The notes beneath the pieces were generated by a model. That model searched no databases. It was given only the letters and a program-made list of their open reading frames with translations, and had not been told where the DNA came from. Below are positions 1-9,738 of a DNA stretch of 64,000 nucleotides, piece by piece (the first letter of the stretch is position 1; every line of letters begins with the position of its first letter). Both the position numbers and the translations under genes were made by a program. The DNA comes from Nostoc sp. UHCC 0302 (GTDB taxonomy: Bacteria > Cyanobacteriota > Cyanobacteriia > Cyanobacteriales > Nostocaceae), in contig NZ_CP151099.1 in assembly GCF_038096175.1 (NCBI RefSeq), positions 622,501 through 686,500 of the forward strand, written 5' to 3'.

Positions 1-1
1 A

Positions 2-235
2 GCAAATATTGCGGAGGGTTATGGACGAGAGTATCGTGGAGAATATATAAAATTTCTTCTAATCTTACAAGGCTCTCTCAAAGAGCTAGAAACTCACTTG
101 TTACTATCAGCTAGAAGCAAAGTTGGACTTACAGACACTCTAGCAGTCAATCCAATTTTGAGGCAATGTGAATCTGTCCGAAGACTACTTCGTGGTCTGA
201 TTCTTTCTCTACAGAATAAGGCGAGTAGAGAATAA
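2..235 (+). CDS. Four-helix-bundle (S23/IVS family) protein, C-terminal part
   Basis: This open frame enters from the left edge and ends at TAA 233-235, leaving 77 residues. It opens with ANIAEGYGRE, followed by EYIKFL and a GSLKELETHL segment. This is the conserved core of the four-helix-bundle family first seen in 23S rRNA intervening sequences and common as stand-alone genes in cyanobacteria. The N-terminal helix lies outside the window. The biochemical role of the family is not established. It lies 54 bases before the CheA-like gene on the same strand, but heptamer-type repeats separate the two, so co-transcription is uncertain. Confidence 0.8.
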   Translation, partial: ANIAEGYGREYRGEYIKFLLILQGSLKELETHLLLSARSKVGLTDTLAVNPILRQCESVRRLLRGLILSLQNKASRE

Positions 236-248
236 ATAATTTCAATAT

Positions 249-280
249 TCCCCACTCCCTACTCCCCAATCCCCACTCAC
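249..280. repeat. Short heptamer-like CCCCACTC/CCCTACTC repeats
   Basis: A degenerate run of CCCCACTCCCTACTCCCC-type units of about 7-8 bases sits between the two first genes. It resembles the short tandemly repeated sequences common between genes in filamentous cyanobacteria. Confidence 0.5.
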
Positions 281-289
281 TTATTAATT

Positions 290-3200
290 ATGATCACAGA
301 TACTACAATTCGCGAGCAAGGCTACATTTATTTTCTGGCGGAAGTACCAGAACTAATGCAAACTATTGAACAAGAACTGTTTAGTTTGTTGGAAGGTTAT
401 AGCATTAATAAAGTGCATAACTTAATGCGGGCTACCCATACAATTAAAGGTTCAGCAGCTAACGTTGGGCTAGAGATAATTAAAAAGATAGCTCATTCAC
501 TAGAAGATGCGTTCAAGGCTTTATATAATCCAGATGTCGTAATTGATAGTGAATTGCAAACAATTTTACTACAAGCTTATGAGTGTCTTAGCCTAGCGCT
601 AAACACCGAATTGATTGGAAGTACTGTTAATCATGAAGAACTTCTCCAGCGAGCAACTTCAGTTTTTGCACAATTACAAGAAAAACTGGGTGATGCTTTT
701 GGAAATGAAACTCACATTCCCTCTTCTGCGGAATTGGGGTTTGATATTGTGCAGTCTATCTTTGAAATGGGAGTCCAGCAACGCTTAGAAAATCTCGTCG
801 AAGCTATTAATAATATCATAGATAATACTGAGTTTGTTAATTTTTTAAGGGATCAGGCTGAGGTATTTTTGGGTTTAGCAGAGTCTTTAAATTTACCTGG
901 ATTGGGAGAAATTGCCCAAGCAATTATAGCAGCATTGCAAGTCAACTCTACTGAAGTGCAACAGATTGCAGAAATTGCTTTTGCTAATTTAAAGCAAGCG
1001 CAAAAAAGAGTGCTAGCAGGCGATCGCACTTGTGGTGGAGAAGTTTCTCCTGCTTTAAAAAAACTCGCTAACTTGTCAAGTAATGGTTTATCTGAAGAAA
1101 TACAAAATAATTCATTAGCTGCTACATTTAGTAGCAATAAAGAAAAATTTTACTACTTTTTAACCACATCTGGCGATGCTAACAATGAGCCTGTAAAACC
1201 AACCAATGCTAAGTTTTATTTGAAAATACTTAACTATATTTTTGGTTGGTTTAACCATCAAATGGGAACATCTAAGGAGAAACTTAGCTTAGATTTACTA
1301 ATTCCTATATTAGAAGAAAATATTATACTTAATTATATTGAAGATTGGCTGAAAAAATTTACTGATTTTATTCAAAACGAAAAAGATAGCCAAAGCCTTC
1401 GTCTTTATCGCCAAGGTATTATTTTAATTATTTTGGTTGCAGTTGCTAAATTTCAGTACTCAATTAATAAAAATAATAGCTATATCTTAGTAATCCAAAC
1501 ATTACAGACGCAAATTCGTACATTAGCAAAAGAATATAAAAACTATCCTCCTGTTACTGCTCAAGAAAAAAATTGGTTTAACAGTCAAAATTTACAACCA
1601 CTACTAGTTATTAAAGAAATATCTAATACTGAATCTCTTTTAACTGTTGATAGTCTGCTAGATACTATTTGGGGAGGAGATGTTAGCGCAAATATTACTG
1701 AGGAAGCTTCAATAATTCAGTCTGATAAACAAATTACAAGTGATGTTTCTTCAGCAATATCGTTATCGAAAGATGAGCAAGACGCTTTAGATATTTCAGA
1801 AACAGTTATTCAAGCCGTTCCTAATTCAGTTATACAAATCAATAAAAAATTAGAAGATAACTCGCAGACTTTTCAAACTCAAAACAGCCGCCAACATTCA
1901 TTTGTTAGAGTAGATACAGAAGGACTACAACGTCTGAATTACCTAGCAGGAGAGTTACTAATTTATCAAAAGCGGCGGAATTTGTATGATGAACAGTTTC
2001 AAGAAATATTTGAACAATTATTGCAACAACTTAGTAGACACCAAGCAACTTTAAATCAATTACGTGATTTGCCACTACAGATGCAAAATTTCACATCACA
2101 AAACACGCAAAATTTTACGAGTGTGAAATTTGACTCTTTGGAAATGGATGTATATTCAGAATTTAATCTAACGCTGCACGAAGCAATAGAAGAAACATTT
2201 CAACTACAAGAAACCACAGAATCCCTTGATTTACTGTTTACACAGGCTACTCAAATTAGTGATAAAAAACAGAACCTAACACTTAACATCATTGATAATT
2301 TAGTAGAAGCGCGGATGTTACCTTTAGAAAATATCCTGAATCGCTTTCCTCAGATGGTGAAAAAGTTGGGGAACGTTTATGCCAAGCTTGTAGAGTTGAA
2401 ACTTACAGGTACAGAAGTGCTGGTAGATAAAGCGATCGCTGAAAAGCTCTACGATCCCTTATTGCACTTAGTACGTAATGCTTTTGACCACGGTATTGAA
2501 CCTCCACAGGTTCGCCAGCAGCTTGGCAAATCAGAACAAGGTTTAATTGAAATCTGCGCTTATCATCAGGGTGGTCAAACTATTATTGAAGTTCGGGATG
2601 ATGGCCAAGGTTTGAATCTAGAAATGGTTCGTAGAAAAGCTATTGAACTTAAACTCATATCGGCTGATGATGAAGCTAGAGGCTATTATTATCAACCGCT
2701 TGAATCTGAACTTTTAGATATGATATTTTTACCTGGCTTTTCCACTGCTAGTAAAGTCAGTGAAATTTCTGGACGTGGTATGGGTTTAGATATTGTACGT
2801 TCTCAGTTGCAAGTACTCAACGGCTCGATCTCAGTTAAATCATTACCCAACCAAGGAACAACATTCATACTTAAAATTCCTTTTTCTATGACTACAGATA
2901 AATTAATGCTAATTCAAGCGGGAGGTGTTGTTTATGGCTTGCTTTTGGACACTATCGAAAAAATATTGATTCCTTCGGAGCAGCAAACCAAGGAATTTGA
3001 AGGTAAAAAAGTTTTACATTACAACACAGGTAGAGATGAAACTATAGTCAGCCTCCGTCAACTTTCAGAGTTGATGGATTATAACAGTTTATTTATTAAT
3101 AATACGAATTTAAATAATATATCAAATACTCGTGACACAGAGGCAACAAAGAACCCAGTGCTTTTGCTACGGCGAAATCAAGGAATTTTTGCTTTAGAAG

Positions 3201-3934
3201 TTGACCAAATAATTGGTGAACAAGAGTTGGTAATTAGACCTTTAGGAAATGCGATCGCTCCCCCAAAATATATTTATGGTTGTAGTAGTTTAGCCAATGG
3301 TAATCTCATCTTAGTAATTGATGCTGCTTTACTAAGTGAGCCTACTGAGATGCAAGCAACACTTGATATTATGACATTACCAGCGGCTTATTCCTCAAAG
3401 AAAAAAGCATTACCGATGTCGGAAGATACTTTTATATCTACACCGTTACTTGCTGCATCTACTGCTAAAACTTTTGTAGAAACTCAGCCAAGTCAGTTTT
3501 TAGTAAATCATCAAACCCCAAAAACAGTATTAGTGGTAGATGACGCAATCAGTCTTAGGCAAACCCTCACTCTGACTCTACAAAAATCTGGCTATCAAGT
3601 TATACAAGCACAAAATGGTGTCGAAGCTTTAGAAAAGTTACACTTACATCCTGAAATTAAAGTTATCGTCTCCGATTTAGAAATGCCACGGATGAATGGT
3701 TTTGAGTTTTTGAACCATCTTCGTCAATATCCAATTTTAGCAAAAATACCTGTAGTGATTCTCACTTCTCGCAGCGCTGAAAAACATCGTCAACTTGCTC
3801 AAGAATTAGGTGCAAAAGCTTATTTAAGCAAACCTTATTTAGAACATGAGTTTTTATCTATAATTAAAAGTTTAATTAATAGCACTATAGATGAAATAAG
3901 CAATTTGACCATAGTTGCAAATCATGAAAGTTAA
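290..3934 (+). CDS. CheA-type hybrid sensor histidine kinase with C-terminal response-regulator domain
   Basis: This is a 1214-residue cytoplasmic kinase of the kind that drives chemotaxis or type IV pilus motility in cyanobacteria. An N-terminal HPt domain carries the phospho-accepting histidine in RATHTIKGSA (H50). A long poorly conserved helical linker follows (about 130-600). The CheA dimerisation helices are near 640-700. The ATPase domain has an N box HLVRNAFDHG near 726, a DDGQG box near 770 and GRGMGLDIV near 828. A CheW-like domain occupies about 880-1025. A REC domain closes the protein (about 1077-1200), with phosphoacceptor D1129 in VIVSDLEMP. No membrane segment is seen. Usual neighbours (CheW, methyl-accepting protein, PatA-like regulator) would lie upstream, outside the window. 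The ATG has no strong ribosome-binding site. Confidence 0.9.
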   Translation: MITDTTIREQGYIYFLAEVPELMQTIEQELFSLLEGYSINKVHNLMRATHTIKGSAANVGLEIIKKIAHSLEDAFKALYNPDVVIDSELQTILLQAYECLSLALNTELIGSTVNHEELLQRATSVFAQLQEKLGDAFGNETHIPSSAELGFDIVQSIFEMGVQQRLENLVEAINNIIDNTEFVNFLRDQAEVFLGLAESLNLPGLGEIAQAIIAALQVNSTEVQQIAEIAFANLKQAQKRVLAGDRTCGGEVSPALKKLANLSSNGLSEEIQNNSLAATFSSNKEKFYYFLTTSGDANNEPVKPTNAKFYLKILNYIFGWFNHQMGTSKEKLSLDLLIPILEENIILNYIEDWLKKFTDFIQNEKDSQSLRLYRQGIILIILVAVAKFQYSINKNNSYILVIQTLQTQIRTLAKEYKNYPPVTAQEKNWFNSQNLQPLLVIKEISNTESLLTVDSLLDTIWGGDVSANITEEASIIQSDKQITSDVSSAISLSKDEQDALDISETVIQAVPNSVIQINKKLEDNSQTFQTQNSRQHSFVRVDTEGLQRLNYLAGELLIYQKRRNLYDEQFQEIFEQLLQQLSRHQATLNQLRDLPLQMQNFTSQNTQNFTSVKFDSLEMDVYSEFNLTLHEAIEETFQLQETTESLDLLFTQATQISDKKQNLTLNIIDNLVEARMLPLENILNRFPQMVKKLGNVYAKLVELKLTGTEVLVDKAIAEKLYDPLLHLVRNAFDHGIEPPQVRQQLGKSEQGLIEICAYHQGGQTIIEVRDDGQGLNLEMVRRKAIELKLISADDEARGYYYQPLESELLDMIFLPGFSTASKVSEISGRGMGLDIVRSQLQVLNGSISVKSLPNQGTTFILKIPFSMTTDKLMLIQAGGVVYGLLLDTIEKILIPSEQQTKEFEGKKVLHYNTGRDETIVSLRQLSELMDYNSLFINNTNLNNISNTRDTEATKNPVLLLRRNQGIFALEVDQIIGEQELVIRPLGNAIAPPKYIYGCSSLANGNLILVIDAALLSEPTEMQATLDIMTLPAAYSSKKKALPMSEDTFISTPLLAASTAKTFVETQPSQFLVNHQTPKTVLVVDDAISLRQTLTLTLQKSGYQVIQAQNGVEALEKLHLHPEIKVIVSDLEMPRMNGFEFLNHLRQYPILAKIPVVILTSRSAEKHRQLAQELGAKAYLSKPYLEHEFLSIIKSLINSTIDEISNLTIVANHES

Positions 3935-4033
3935 CTATATTTAATAACAAAAAATTCAGCAATTAATAAATTTAAATATAGTGGCGTGACCGGATTAAAA
4001 TAGTGCATTAATAAACCGCAGAGGCACAGAGAA

Positions 4034-4074
4034 GCCAGTGCGTTGCGGGGGTTCCCCCCGTTGTAGCAACTGGC
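4034..4074. repeat. Dispersed palindromic repeat (GCCAGT...ACTGGC)
   Basis: The arms GCCAGTGCGTTGC and a matching sequence ending GCAACTGGC enclose a GGGGG/CCCCC core. A diverged relative with the same layout is at 44931-44968. The only short frames here run through the repeat and are not credible genes. Confidence 0.65.
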
Positions 4075-4228
4075 GCGACACAGAGACAGAAAAGAAAATT
4101 GTCTTGATGTTTTATGCACTAAATTAGCTCGGTCATGCTACTACATCTGTACTTTAAAATAGCAGTATATAAATTGTGTAGCCAGTAGATAGCTTTGCTG
4201 AAATTAGTTGGATTTTATCTAAAAATTT

Positions 4229-5146
4229 CTATACTTTGGGTGGAGCCTCGCCAAATTTAATTAAAAGTGCGATCGCAATACTGACCATTAAAATTAACGA
4301 CATACTCAAAGCTGAACCAAATCCCCAATTTTGAGTTGCTCCCAGAAACTGATTATAAACTAACCGTGCCGCCGTCATACTAGAAGCACCACCAAGTAAC
4401 TCTGGGTCAACAAAATCGCCTAAGCCTGTGATGAAAACAAGCATGGAACTAGCAGCAATTCCCGGTAAAATTTGCGGTACTGTCACTTGCCAAAAAGTTT
4501 GTACAGGATTTGCGCCTAAATCAGCAGCTGCTTCTAGTAACCGCTTATCTAGTTTCTCCAAAGAGGCATATAAAATCAAAACCATATAAGGCAGTAAGCT
4601 GTAACTCATGCCAATTAATACAGCTGGAATTCGGTTAAGTAATTCCAAAGTTGGCAAGCCGAAAGTAGTAAGTAAAGTATTCAATAAACCAGTCGGACGA
4701 AGAATTGTAATCCAAGCGTAAGAGCGAAGTAAGGAAGAAGTCCACAAAGGTAAGACAAAAGCTAGTAGTAGCAAATTGCGCCAACGCTGCGGAGCCATTT
4801 GAGCAATCCAATAAGCGACGGGAAAACCCAAGATTAAGCAAATAATAGTAGTACCAAAGGCTAAAAAAAGCGATCGCCCAATTACTTGCAAGTAAAGAGG
4901 GTCAAGTATGCGGATGTAGTTTTTGAATCCATTAGGGTTAACTAAATCCCCTGGTCGGATATCTGCTACTAAGCTTAACTGAAAAATTATCAACGTTGGC
5001 AACACCAACAAAAGTAGTAACCAAATCCCAGATGGTGCAAGCAATACTAATGGCTGGAGCCAATTTATTTGTGGGCGATGCGATTTTTGCACTTCAGCAA
5101 TATTGCCCGCAGAATCTATTTGTGAATGATGAATTTGATTAGACAC
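4229..5146 (-). CDS. potB: PotB-type spermidine/putrescine ABC transporter permease
   Basis: This 305-residue inner-membrane protein has about six hydrophobic segments and the cytoplasmic EAA loop (EAAADLGANPVQTFWQVTVP) that docks on the ATPase. It starts at GTG 5144-5146, 68 bases after the end of the binding-protein gene, and reads in the same direction as potA and potD, so it is the last gene of a potA-potD-potB operon. PotB normally pairs with a second permease, PotC. No PotC frame or remnant is present in the roughly 300 bases between this stop and the kinase gene. Polyamine specificity is inferred from the family and the operon; related importers handle other cations or opines. Confidence 0.88.
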   Translation of the reverse strand: MSNQIHHSQIDSAGNIAEVQKSHRPQINWLQPLVLLAPSGIWLLLLLVLPTLIIFQLSLVADIRPGDLVNPNGFKNYIRILDPLYLQVIGRSLFLAFGTTIICLILGFPVAYWIAQMAPQRWRNLLLLAFVLPLWTSSLLRSYAWITILRPTGLLNTLLTTFGLPTLELLNRIPAVLIGMSYSLLPYMVLILYASLEKLDKRLLEAAADLGANPVQTFWQVTVPQILPGIAASSMLVFITGLGDFVDPELLGGASSMTAARLVYNQFLGATQNWGFGSALSMSLILMVSIAIALLIKFGEAPPKV

Positions 5147-5184
5147 AATCCTAATTTATAATTTTTGAATTTTGACTCTTGTAT

Positions 5185-5204
5185 AGATGCGATTAATCGC
5201 GTCT
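5185..5204. repeat. Dispersed palindrome AGAYGCGATTAATCGCGTCT
   Basis: A near-perfect 20-base palindrome in the potD-potB gap. The same element recurs at 15482-15501, 15518-15537 and, with one changed base, 51812-51831, so it is a dispersed repeat rather than an operator of this operon. It could form a hairpin in the transcript. Confidence 0.75.
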
Positions 5205-5214
5205 CTCTAGATTT

Positions 5215-6300
5215 TTAACTACTAGTTAATTGAGTCCAATAGCGTTCGTAAATTTCTTCAAATTTTCCTAAAGGAGTAATACGTTCACAATTTTTTAAAA
5301 GTTCCTCTGAGGGAAACAAATTGGTATTGTTTTGTATTCTTTTTGGTAATTGTTCAAATCCAGCGCTATTAGGTGTAGAAACGTTCAGGCGTTGACTGAT
5401 TTGAGCGGCTACTTCTGGTTGCAAAATCATATTAATCCAAGCGTAGGCTCCAGCTAAGTTCGGGGCTGTTTTAGGAACTACAATAGTGTCAGTCCATAGT
5501 GAGGAACCACTGCGAGGAATGACATATTTTAGTTTAGGATTTTCTTTAGAAATTCTCACCGCATCGGCTGAATAACACATTGCTAGTAGTAAATCTCCTG
5601 CCAAAATTTGATTTTGCCAAGCATCAGTATCAAAAGCGGCGATCGCAGATTTTAGCACCTTCAACTTATCATAAGCTTGTTGGATTTCTTGTTCGTTTTG
5701 TGAGTTGTAAGAGTAACCCAACATTCGCAACGTTGCACCCATCACCTCACGGACATCATTAAGTAACGTCATCCGTTTATTAAGCTTATCTTGGTTTCGC
5801 CAAAGATATTCCCAATCTTCTGGTGCATCTTGGAGTTTCTCAGAATTATAAAGCAACCCTGTCGTTCCCCAATTAAAAGGGATACTGTAACGGTTATTGG
5901 GGTCATAACTAGGATTAACAAAGCGGGGGAATAAATTCTCTAAACCGATGAGGCGATCGTGATCTATTTCTGTTAATAAATCTTTGTCGACCATCTTCTT
6001 TACCATATAATCGGATGGGTAGATAATGCTATAACTACTACCGCCCCCAGCTTGCAACTTAGCCAGCATCACATCGTTAGAATCATATAAATCCGCAAGC
6101 ACTTTCATGCCAGTTTGAGCGCTAAAAGTTTGCAGTAATTGTCTATCGGTATATTGCGTCCAGGTGTAAATATAGAGTTGATCACGTTGCTCAGAAGTAG
6201 TAGAATTAGCACGCACTTCAGCTAGTCTCCAGCCACAACCAGCCAAGGAAAAGCTAGAAAGTGCTGCCATCCCTTTTAAGAATTGGCGTCTGTGAGTCAT
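5215..6300 (-). CDS. potD: PotD-type periplasmic polyamine-binding protein (Tat-type lipoprotein)
   Basis: This 361-residue protein is the extracytoplasmic binding component of the ABC importer. The N-terminus MTHRRQFLKGMAALSSFSLA has a twin-arginine motif followed by the lipobox LAGC, so it is probably Tat-exported and lipid-anchored. The mature part shows the PotD/PotF pattern: YTWTQYTDRQLLQTFSAQTG near the start, IIYPSDYMVKKM, and the IPFNWGTTGLLYN segment. It lies between potA and potB on the same strand. Polyamine binding is inferred from the family; ligand residues cannot be confirmed by eye. Confidence 0.88.
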   Translation of the reverse strand: MTHRRQFLKGMAALSSFSLAGCGWRLAEVRANSTTSEQRDQLYIYTWTQYTDRQLLQTFSAQTGMKVLADLYDSNDVMLAKLQAGGGSSYSIIYPSDYMVKKMVDKDLLTEIDHDRLIGLENLFPRFVNPSYDPNNRYSIPFNWGTTGLLYNSEKLQDAPEDWEYLWRNQDKLNKRMTLLNDVREVMGATLRMLGYSYNSQNEQEIQQAYDKLKVLKSAIAAFDTDAWQNQILAGDLLLAMCYSADAVRISKENPKLKYVIPRSGSSLWTDTIVVPKTAPNLAGAYAWINMILQPEVAAQISQRLNVSTPNSAGFEQLPKRIQNNTNLFPSEELLKNCERITPLGKFEEIYERYWTQLTSS

Positions 6301-6368
6301 TAAGTTAATGTTTAATACTTTAACAATTGTGTATCGAGCAATTCGCCAAGCTGATCAACAAGCAGTAG

Positions 6369-6485
6369 GGAACAGGATTAGGACTAGCGATCGCTCAACA
6401 AATTGTAGTTGATAAGCATGGTGGTTCGATTCAAATGAAATCCACACCTGGTGAGGGAACTGAATTTGTTATCCTTTTACCTATT
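6369..6485 (+). pseudogene. Remnant of a histidine kinase ATPase domain
   Basis: Between potD and potA, on the opposite strand, 39 codons read GTGLGLAIAQQIV...HGG...STPGEGTEFVILLPI. This is the G2 box and C-terminal end of a HATPase domain from a two-component kinase. A TAG stop lies immediately upstream in the same frame (6366-6368). The preceding bases look like the usual TTK-x-VG segment in another frame, so the piece is frameshifted and decayed. The rest of the kinase is absent. The frame runs on into the 3' end of potA, which is probably fortuitous. Confidence 0.75.
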
Positions 6486-6509
6486 AAGGCAGATTTTAAT
6501 AAGTATTAT

Positions 6510-7637
6510 CTATTGAATAATAGCGATACAATCAGTTTCTGCCCACCAAGCGTATATTGATGTGTCGCGGTCTGGCAAATTGCCTAAAGTATTAGGTTGT
6601 AAAACATTGAGCCTAATACCATTTGTTAATTCCACAACATAATTAACGTGAGTACCCAAATACATCACATTCACAAGCTGTCCTTCAAAACAATTAGTTG
6701 GCAGATTGGGTTGATAAAGCGAAAGCTGTATTTTTTCTGGACGTACACTTACTATTACCGTTTGTGATATTTCAGTTGGTGTATCTTCAGCGCGGCTAAT
6801 GACAATTGAAAGTCCCGTTTTCGTCAAAATTTGCACGTTAGAAGCGTCTACTGCAACGATTTCACCGCTAAATAAATTAGTGTCGCCAATAAAATCAGCA
6901 ACAAAGGATGTCTGGGGACGTTCGTAAATTTGGCTGGGAGTACCAACTTGTTCAATTTTGCCTTGATTCATCACCGCAATGCGATCGCTCAACGAAAGCG
7001 CCTCTTCTTGGTCATGTGTCACCATCACAAAGGTCAAACCTAAGTCTTTGTGTAAATTTGATAACTCAACCTGCATTTCCTTACGCAGTTTTAAATCTAG
7101 CGCCCCTAAAGGTTCATCTAGTAGTACAACAGCGGGACGATTGACTAAAGCCCTTGCCAAAGCAACCCGTTGCTGTTGACCACCAGAAAGTTGACTGGGA
7201 AAACGCGATCGCAAACTTTCCATTTTCACCAGCTTTAAAGCTTCTTGGACTCTAATTTCAATTTCCGATTTGCGTAATTTTTTTAGCCGCAGTCCAAAGG
7301 CGATGTTATTCCACACATTCAGGTGGCTAAATAACGCGTAACTTTGAAATACAGTATTGACTGGGCGGCGATAAGCAGGGACATCAGTCATAGGCTGACC
7401 TTGAATCAATACCTTACCAGCATCAGCCCTTTCAAACCCAGCAATTAAGCGCAATGTCGTTGTCTTGCCACAACCAGAGGGGCCTAAAATACTAAAAAAT
7501 TCCCCCTGTCTGACATCCAAGTCTACTCCATGTACTGCTGGTTCTTGGTTAAAAAACTTAAATACATTTCGCAGTTCAACATCTAGTGGTTGAAAATTTA
7601 TTATCCCCCTCTGATTGTGCATGACAGTTTGAGCCAT
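6510..7637 (-). CDS. potA: PotA-type ABC transporter ATP-binding protein
   Basis: This is the 375-residue ATPase of the polyamine-type importer. It has Walker [11 protein letters not shown], the Q-loop region [13 protein letters not shown], signature [15 protein letters not shown], Walker B VVLLDEP and the switch histidine in [11 protein letters not shown]-terminal TOBE-type domain covers about residues 280-375. It starts at ATG 7635-7637 and is the promoter-proximal gene of potA-potD-potB. The gap of about 210 bases to potD holds kinase debris, so it probably expanded by insertion. Confidence 0.9.
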   Translation of the reverse strand: MAQTVMHNQRGIINFQPLDVELRNVFKFFNQEPAVHGVDLDVRQGEFFSILGPSGCGKTTTLRLIAGFERADAGKVLIQGQPMTDVPAYRRPVNTVFQSYALFSHLNVWNNIAFGLRLKKLRKSEIEIRVQEALKLVKMESLRSRFPSQLSGGQQQRVALARALVNRPAVVLLDEPLGALDLKLRKEMQVELSNLHKDLGLTFVMVTHDQEEALSLSDRIAVMNQGKIEQVGTPSQIYERPQTSFVADFIGDTNLFSGEIVAVDASNVQILTKTGLSIVISRAEDTPTEISQTVIVSVRPEKIQLSLYQPNLPTNCFEGQLVNVMYLGTHVNYVVELTNGIRLNVLQPNTLGNLPDRDTSIYAWWAETDCIAIIQ

Positions 7638-7692
7638 AATCCTTAGTAGAATGCCGTAATATTACGAGATTTTGTCATATTTATGTAGTCTA

Positions 7693-7720
7693 TTGTCATT
7701 TGTCATTTGTCATTTGTCAT
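7693..7720. repeat. Heptamer tandem repeat (TTGTCAT)x4
   Basis: Four copies of the 7-base unit TTGTCAT lie upstream of potA, in the gap between two divergent genes. The unit length is that of cyanobacterial short tandemly repeated sequences. Confidence 0.8.
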
Positions 7721-7845
7721 TAGTTATTCAACCTCTTCCTTGCTCCCTACGAAAGATACGCCCGATTATTTTGCGCTCAGTACCGGGTATAACTTTAGAG
7801 TAATTGCATACAAATAATTTCATTCTCACAATCACTCTTAGTATT

Positions 7846-9690
7846 ATGGGTTCATTACGCTCATCGCCATTTGGGAACAAAAAATATACACGTACAGTTG
7901 GACGTGGTTTCCAATCAATATTTTTAATCGTATTTACGCTATTAATGACGGCTGGTATTGGAGCGCGTTTGGCATATTTGCAAATTGTTGAAGGGCCAAA
8001 ACTTCGACAAAGAGCAGAAGCCAACCGAATTCGGATGATTTCTAAACAACCGGAACGGGGGAACATTTTTGACCGTAATGGTAAACTTTTAGCCAGTACT
8101 CGCTATCCGCGTTCTGTATATTTGTGGCCGATGGCACATACTAAACCTTCATGGTCAGTGGTCGGCCCACGTCTAGCAGAAATTCTGAATATCTCGCAAG
8201 AAGAGATGGAAAAGAAATTAGAACAGGCAGGTGCTAATTCTTCTTCACTGATTAGGGTGGCACGCGATTTGAACGAAGCACAAGTCACAGCATTGAAGGA
8301 GTATCAAAATGAACTCCCAGAGGTAGAGATTAATACAGATGCTGTGCGCTATTATCCCCACGGCAAAGAATTAGCACATATACTAGGTTACACGCGCGAA
8401 TTGACCCCTGAACAGTTAAAAGACAAGAAGAACGAAGGTTACCGCCTGGGAGATGTGATTGGTCAGATGGGGATAGAAAAAGCTTATGAGCAATTACTGC
8501 GCGGTGAATGGGGTGGTCAGCGGGTAGAAGTAGATGGTGCTGGTCGGCCAATCCGCGTTTTGGGAGAGAAACAGGCAAAAGCTGGTAACGACTTACACTT
8601 AACCATAGATTTGGATGTGCAGAAAGCAGCAGAAAAAGCTTTGGGAAATCGCAATGGTGCGATCGTGGCACTTGATCCAAAAAACGGTGCTATTTTAGCA
8701 ATGGTGTCTTACCCTACTTTTGACCCGAATATCTTCTCCAAACAAAAACTCTCTCAGAAAGACTGGGAAAGTGTGCAAGGTAAAGACCATCCGTTGGTCA
8801 ATCGCGCCTTGAGTGCCTTTCCACCCGCTAGTACTTTTAAAATTGTCACCACGACAGCTGGACTGGAATCAGGTGAATTTTCTCCTGACACAGTATTACA
8901 GACATTTGGCTCACTCACCGTTGGCGGAGTAACTTTTGGTGAATGGAACCACGCCGGATTTGGGCCGTTGGGATTTCCCAGAGCGATCGCTATGAGTAGT
9001 GATACCTTCTTTTATCAAGTTGGTAGAAAAGTCGGTGGCCCAACTTTAATCGAATGGAGTCGCAAATATGGCTTTGGTAAAAAAACTGGCATCGAGTTTC
9101 CCAATGAAGAATCAAAAGGCTTGGTTCCCGATGAAACATGGAAACAAAAAGTTTTTAAGATACCTTGGACTGTAGGCGACACTATTAATATGTCAATTGG
9201 TCAAGGCGCTCTACAAGTAACACCCTTGCAATCGGCAATTATGTTTTCTGTGCCTGCTAATGGTGGCTATCGAGTTAAGCCACATCTGCTTAAAGACCAT
9301 GAAGAGGCAAAAAGCTGGCGAGAATCGTTAAATATGAAACCGTCAACTATTAAAGTTCTGCGCGATGGATTGCGGAAAGTAATAAGTGAGGGTACAGGTA
9401 AGCGTTTGGATGTGCGAACAATTGCCCCAGCATCAGGAAAGAGTGGTACGGCTGAAGCTGGTGTTGGTCGTCCGAATCATACTTGGTTTGGTGCTTATGC
9501 CCCTAGCGTTCAGCCAGAAATTGTCGTTGTGGCATTTGGCGAAAACTCTGGTGATCATGGCGGTACTGTTTGTGGCCCGATGGTTTTACAAGTGTTAGAA
9601 GCTTATTTTCAACATAAGTATCCCGGCAAATATGAAAAACCTCAAACAGAAGCTAAGCCTCAAAACTCAGGACGTGTGGCTGGGGATTAG
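7846..9690 (+). CDS. mrdA: Penicillin-binding protein 2, peptidoglycan D,D-transpeptidase
   Basis: This is a 614-residue class B penicillin-binding protein of the MrdA (PBP2) type, which crosslinks peptidoglycan during cell elongation. One N-terminal membrane segment (about 22-42, FLIVFTLLMTAGIGARLAYL) is followed by the dimerisation domain and the transpeptidase domain. Catalytic S329 is in PASTFK, the second motif is SSD at 384-386 and the third is KSGT at 532-535. The frame is open from a TTG at 7804, but the ATG at 7846 gives the more typical start. An IS element sits just downstream, in the gap. Confidence 0.92.
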   Translation: MGSLRSSPFGNKKYTRTVGRGFQSIFLIVFTLLMTAGIGARLAYLQIVEGPKLRQRAEANRIRMISKQPERGNIFDRNGKLLASTRYPRSVYLWPMAHTKPSWSVVGPRLAEILNISQEEMEKKLEQAGANSSSLIRVARDLNEAQVTALKEYQNELPEVEINTDAVRYYPHGKELAHILGYTRELTPEQLKDKKNEGYRLGDVIGQMGIEKAYEQLLRGEWGGQRVEVDGAGRPIRVLGEKQAKAGNDLHLTIDLDVQKAAEKALGNRNGAIVALDPKNGAILAMVSYPTFDPNIFSKQKLSQKDWESVQGKDHPLVNRALSAFPPASTFKIVTTTAGLESGEFSPDTVLQTFGSLTVGGVTFGEWNHAGFGPLGFPRAIAMSSDTFFYQVGRKVGGPTLIEWSRKYGFGKKTGIEFPNEESKGLVPDETWKQKVFKIPWTVGDTINMSIGQGALQVTPLQSAIMFSVPANGGYRVKPHLLKDHEEAKSWRESLNMKPSTIKVLRDGLRKVISEGTGKRLDVRTIAPASGKSGTAEAGVGRPNHTWFGAYAPSVQPEIVVVAFGENSGDHGGTVCGPMVLQVLEAYFQHKYPGKYEKPQTEAKPQNSGRVAGD

Positions 9691-9713
9691 GGATTAGGGA
9701 TTGGGGATTGGGG
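9681..9713. repeat. Heptamer-like GGGATTA/GGGATTG repeats
   Basis: Four to five degenerate 7-base units (GGGATTAGGGATTGGGG type) overlap the PBP2 stop region and run into the gap before the IS element. Confidence 0.7.
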
Positions 9714-9738
9714 TATTAGTTATTTTATTTCTCCCCCT

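Noticed and set aside
853-1137. Minus-strand frame inside the CheA gene
   Set aside because: It lies wholly within a strongly supported coding frame and has no domain or ribosome-binding site.
3931-4119. Minus-strand frame of 62 codons after the CheA gene
   Set aside because: It runs through a dispersed palindromic repeat and has no protein-like character.
6418-6440. GGTTCGATTC resembling a tRNA T-loop
   Set aside because: It is part of the histidine kinase remnant; no acceptor stem or anticodon arm fits around it.
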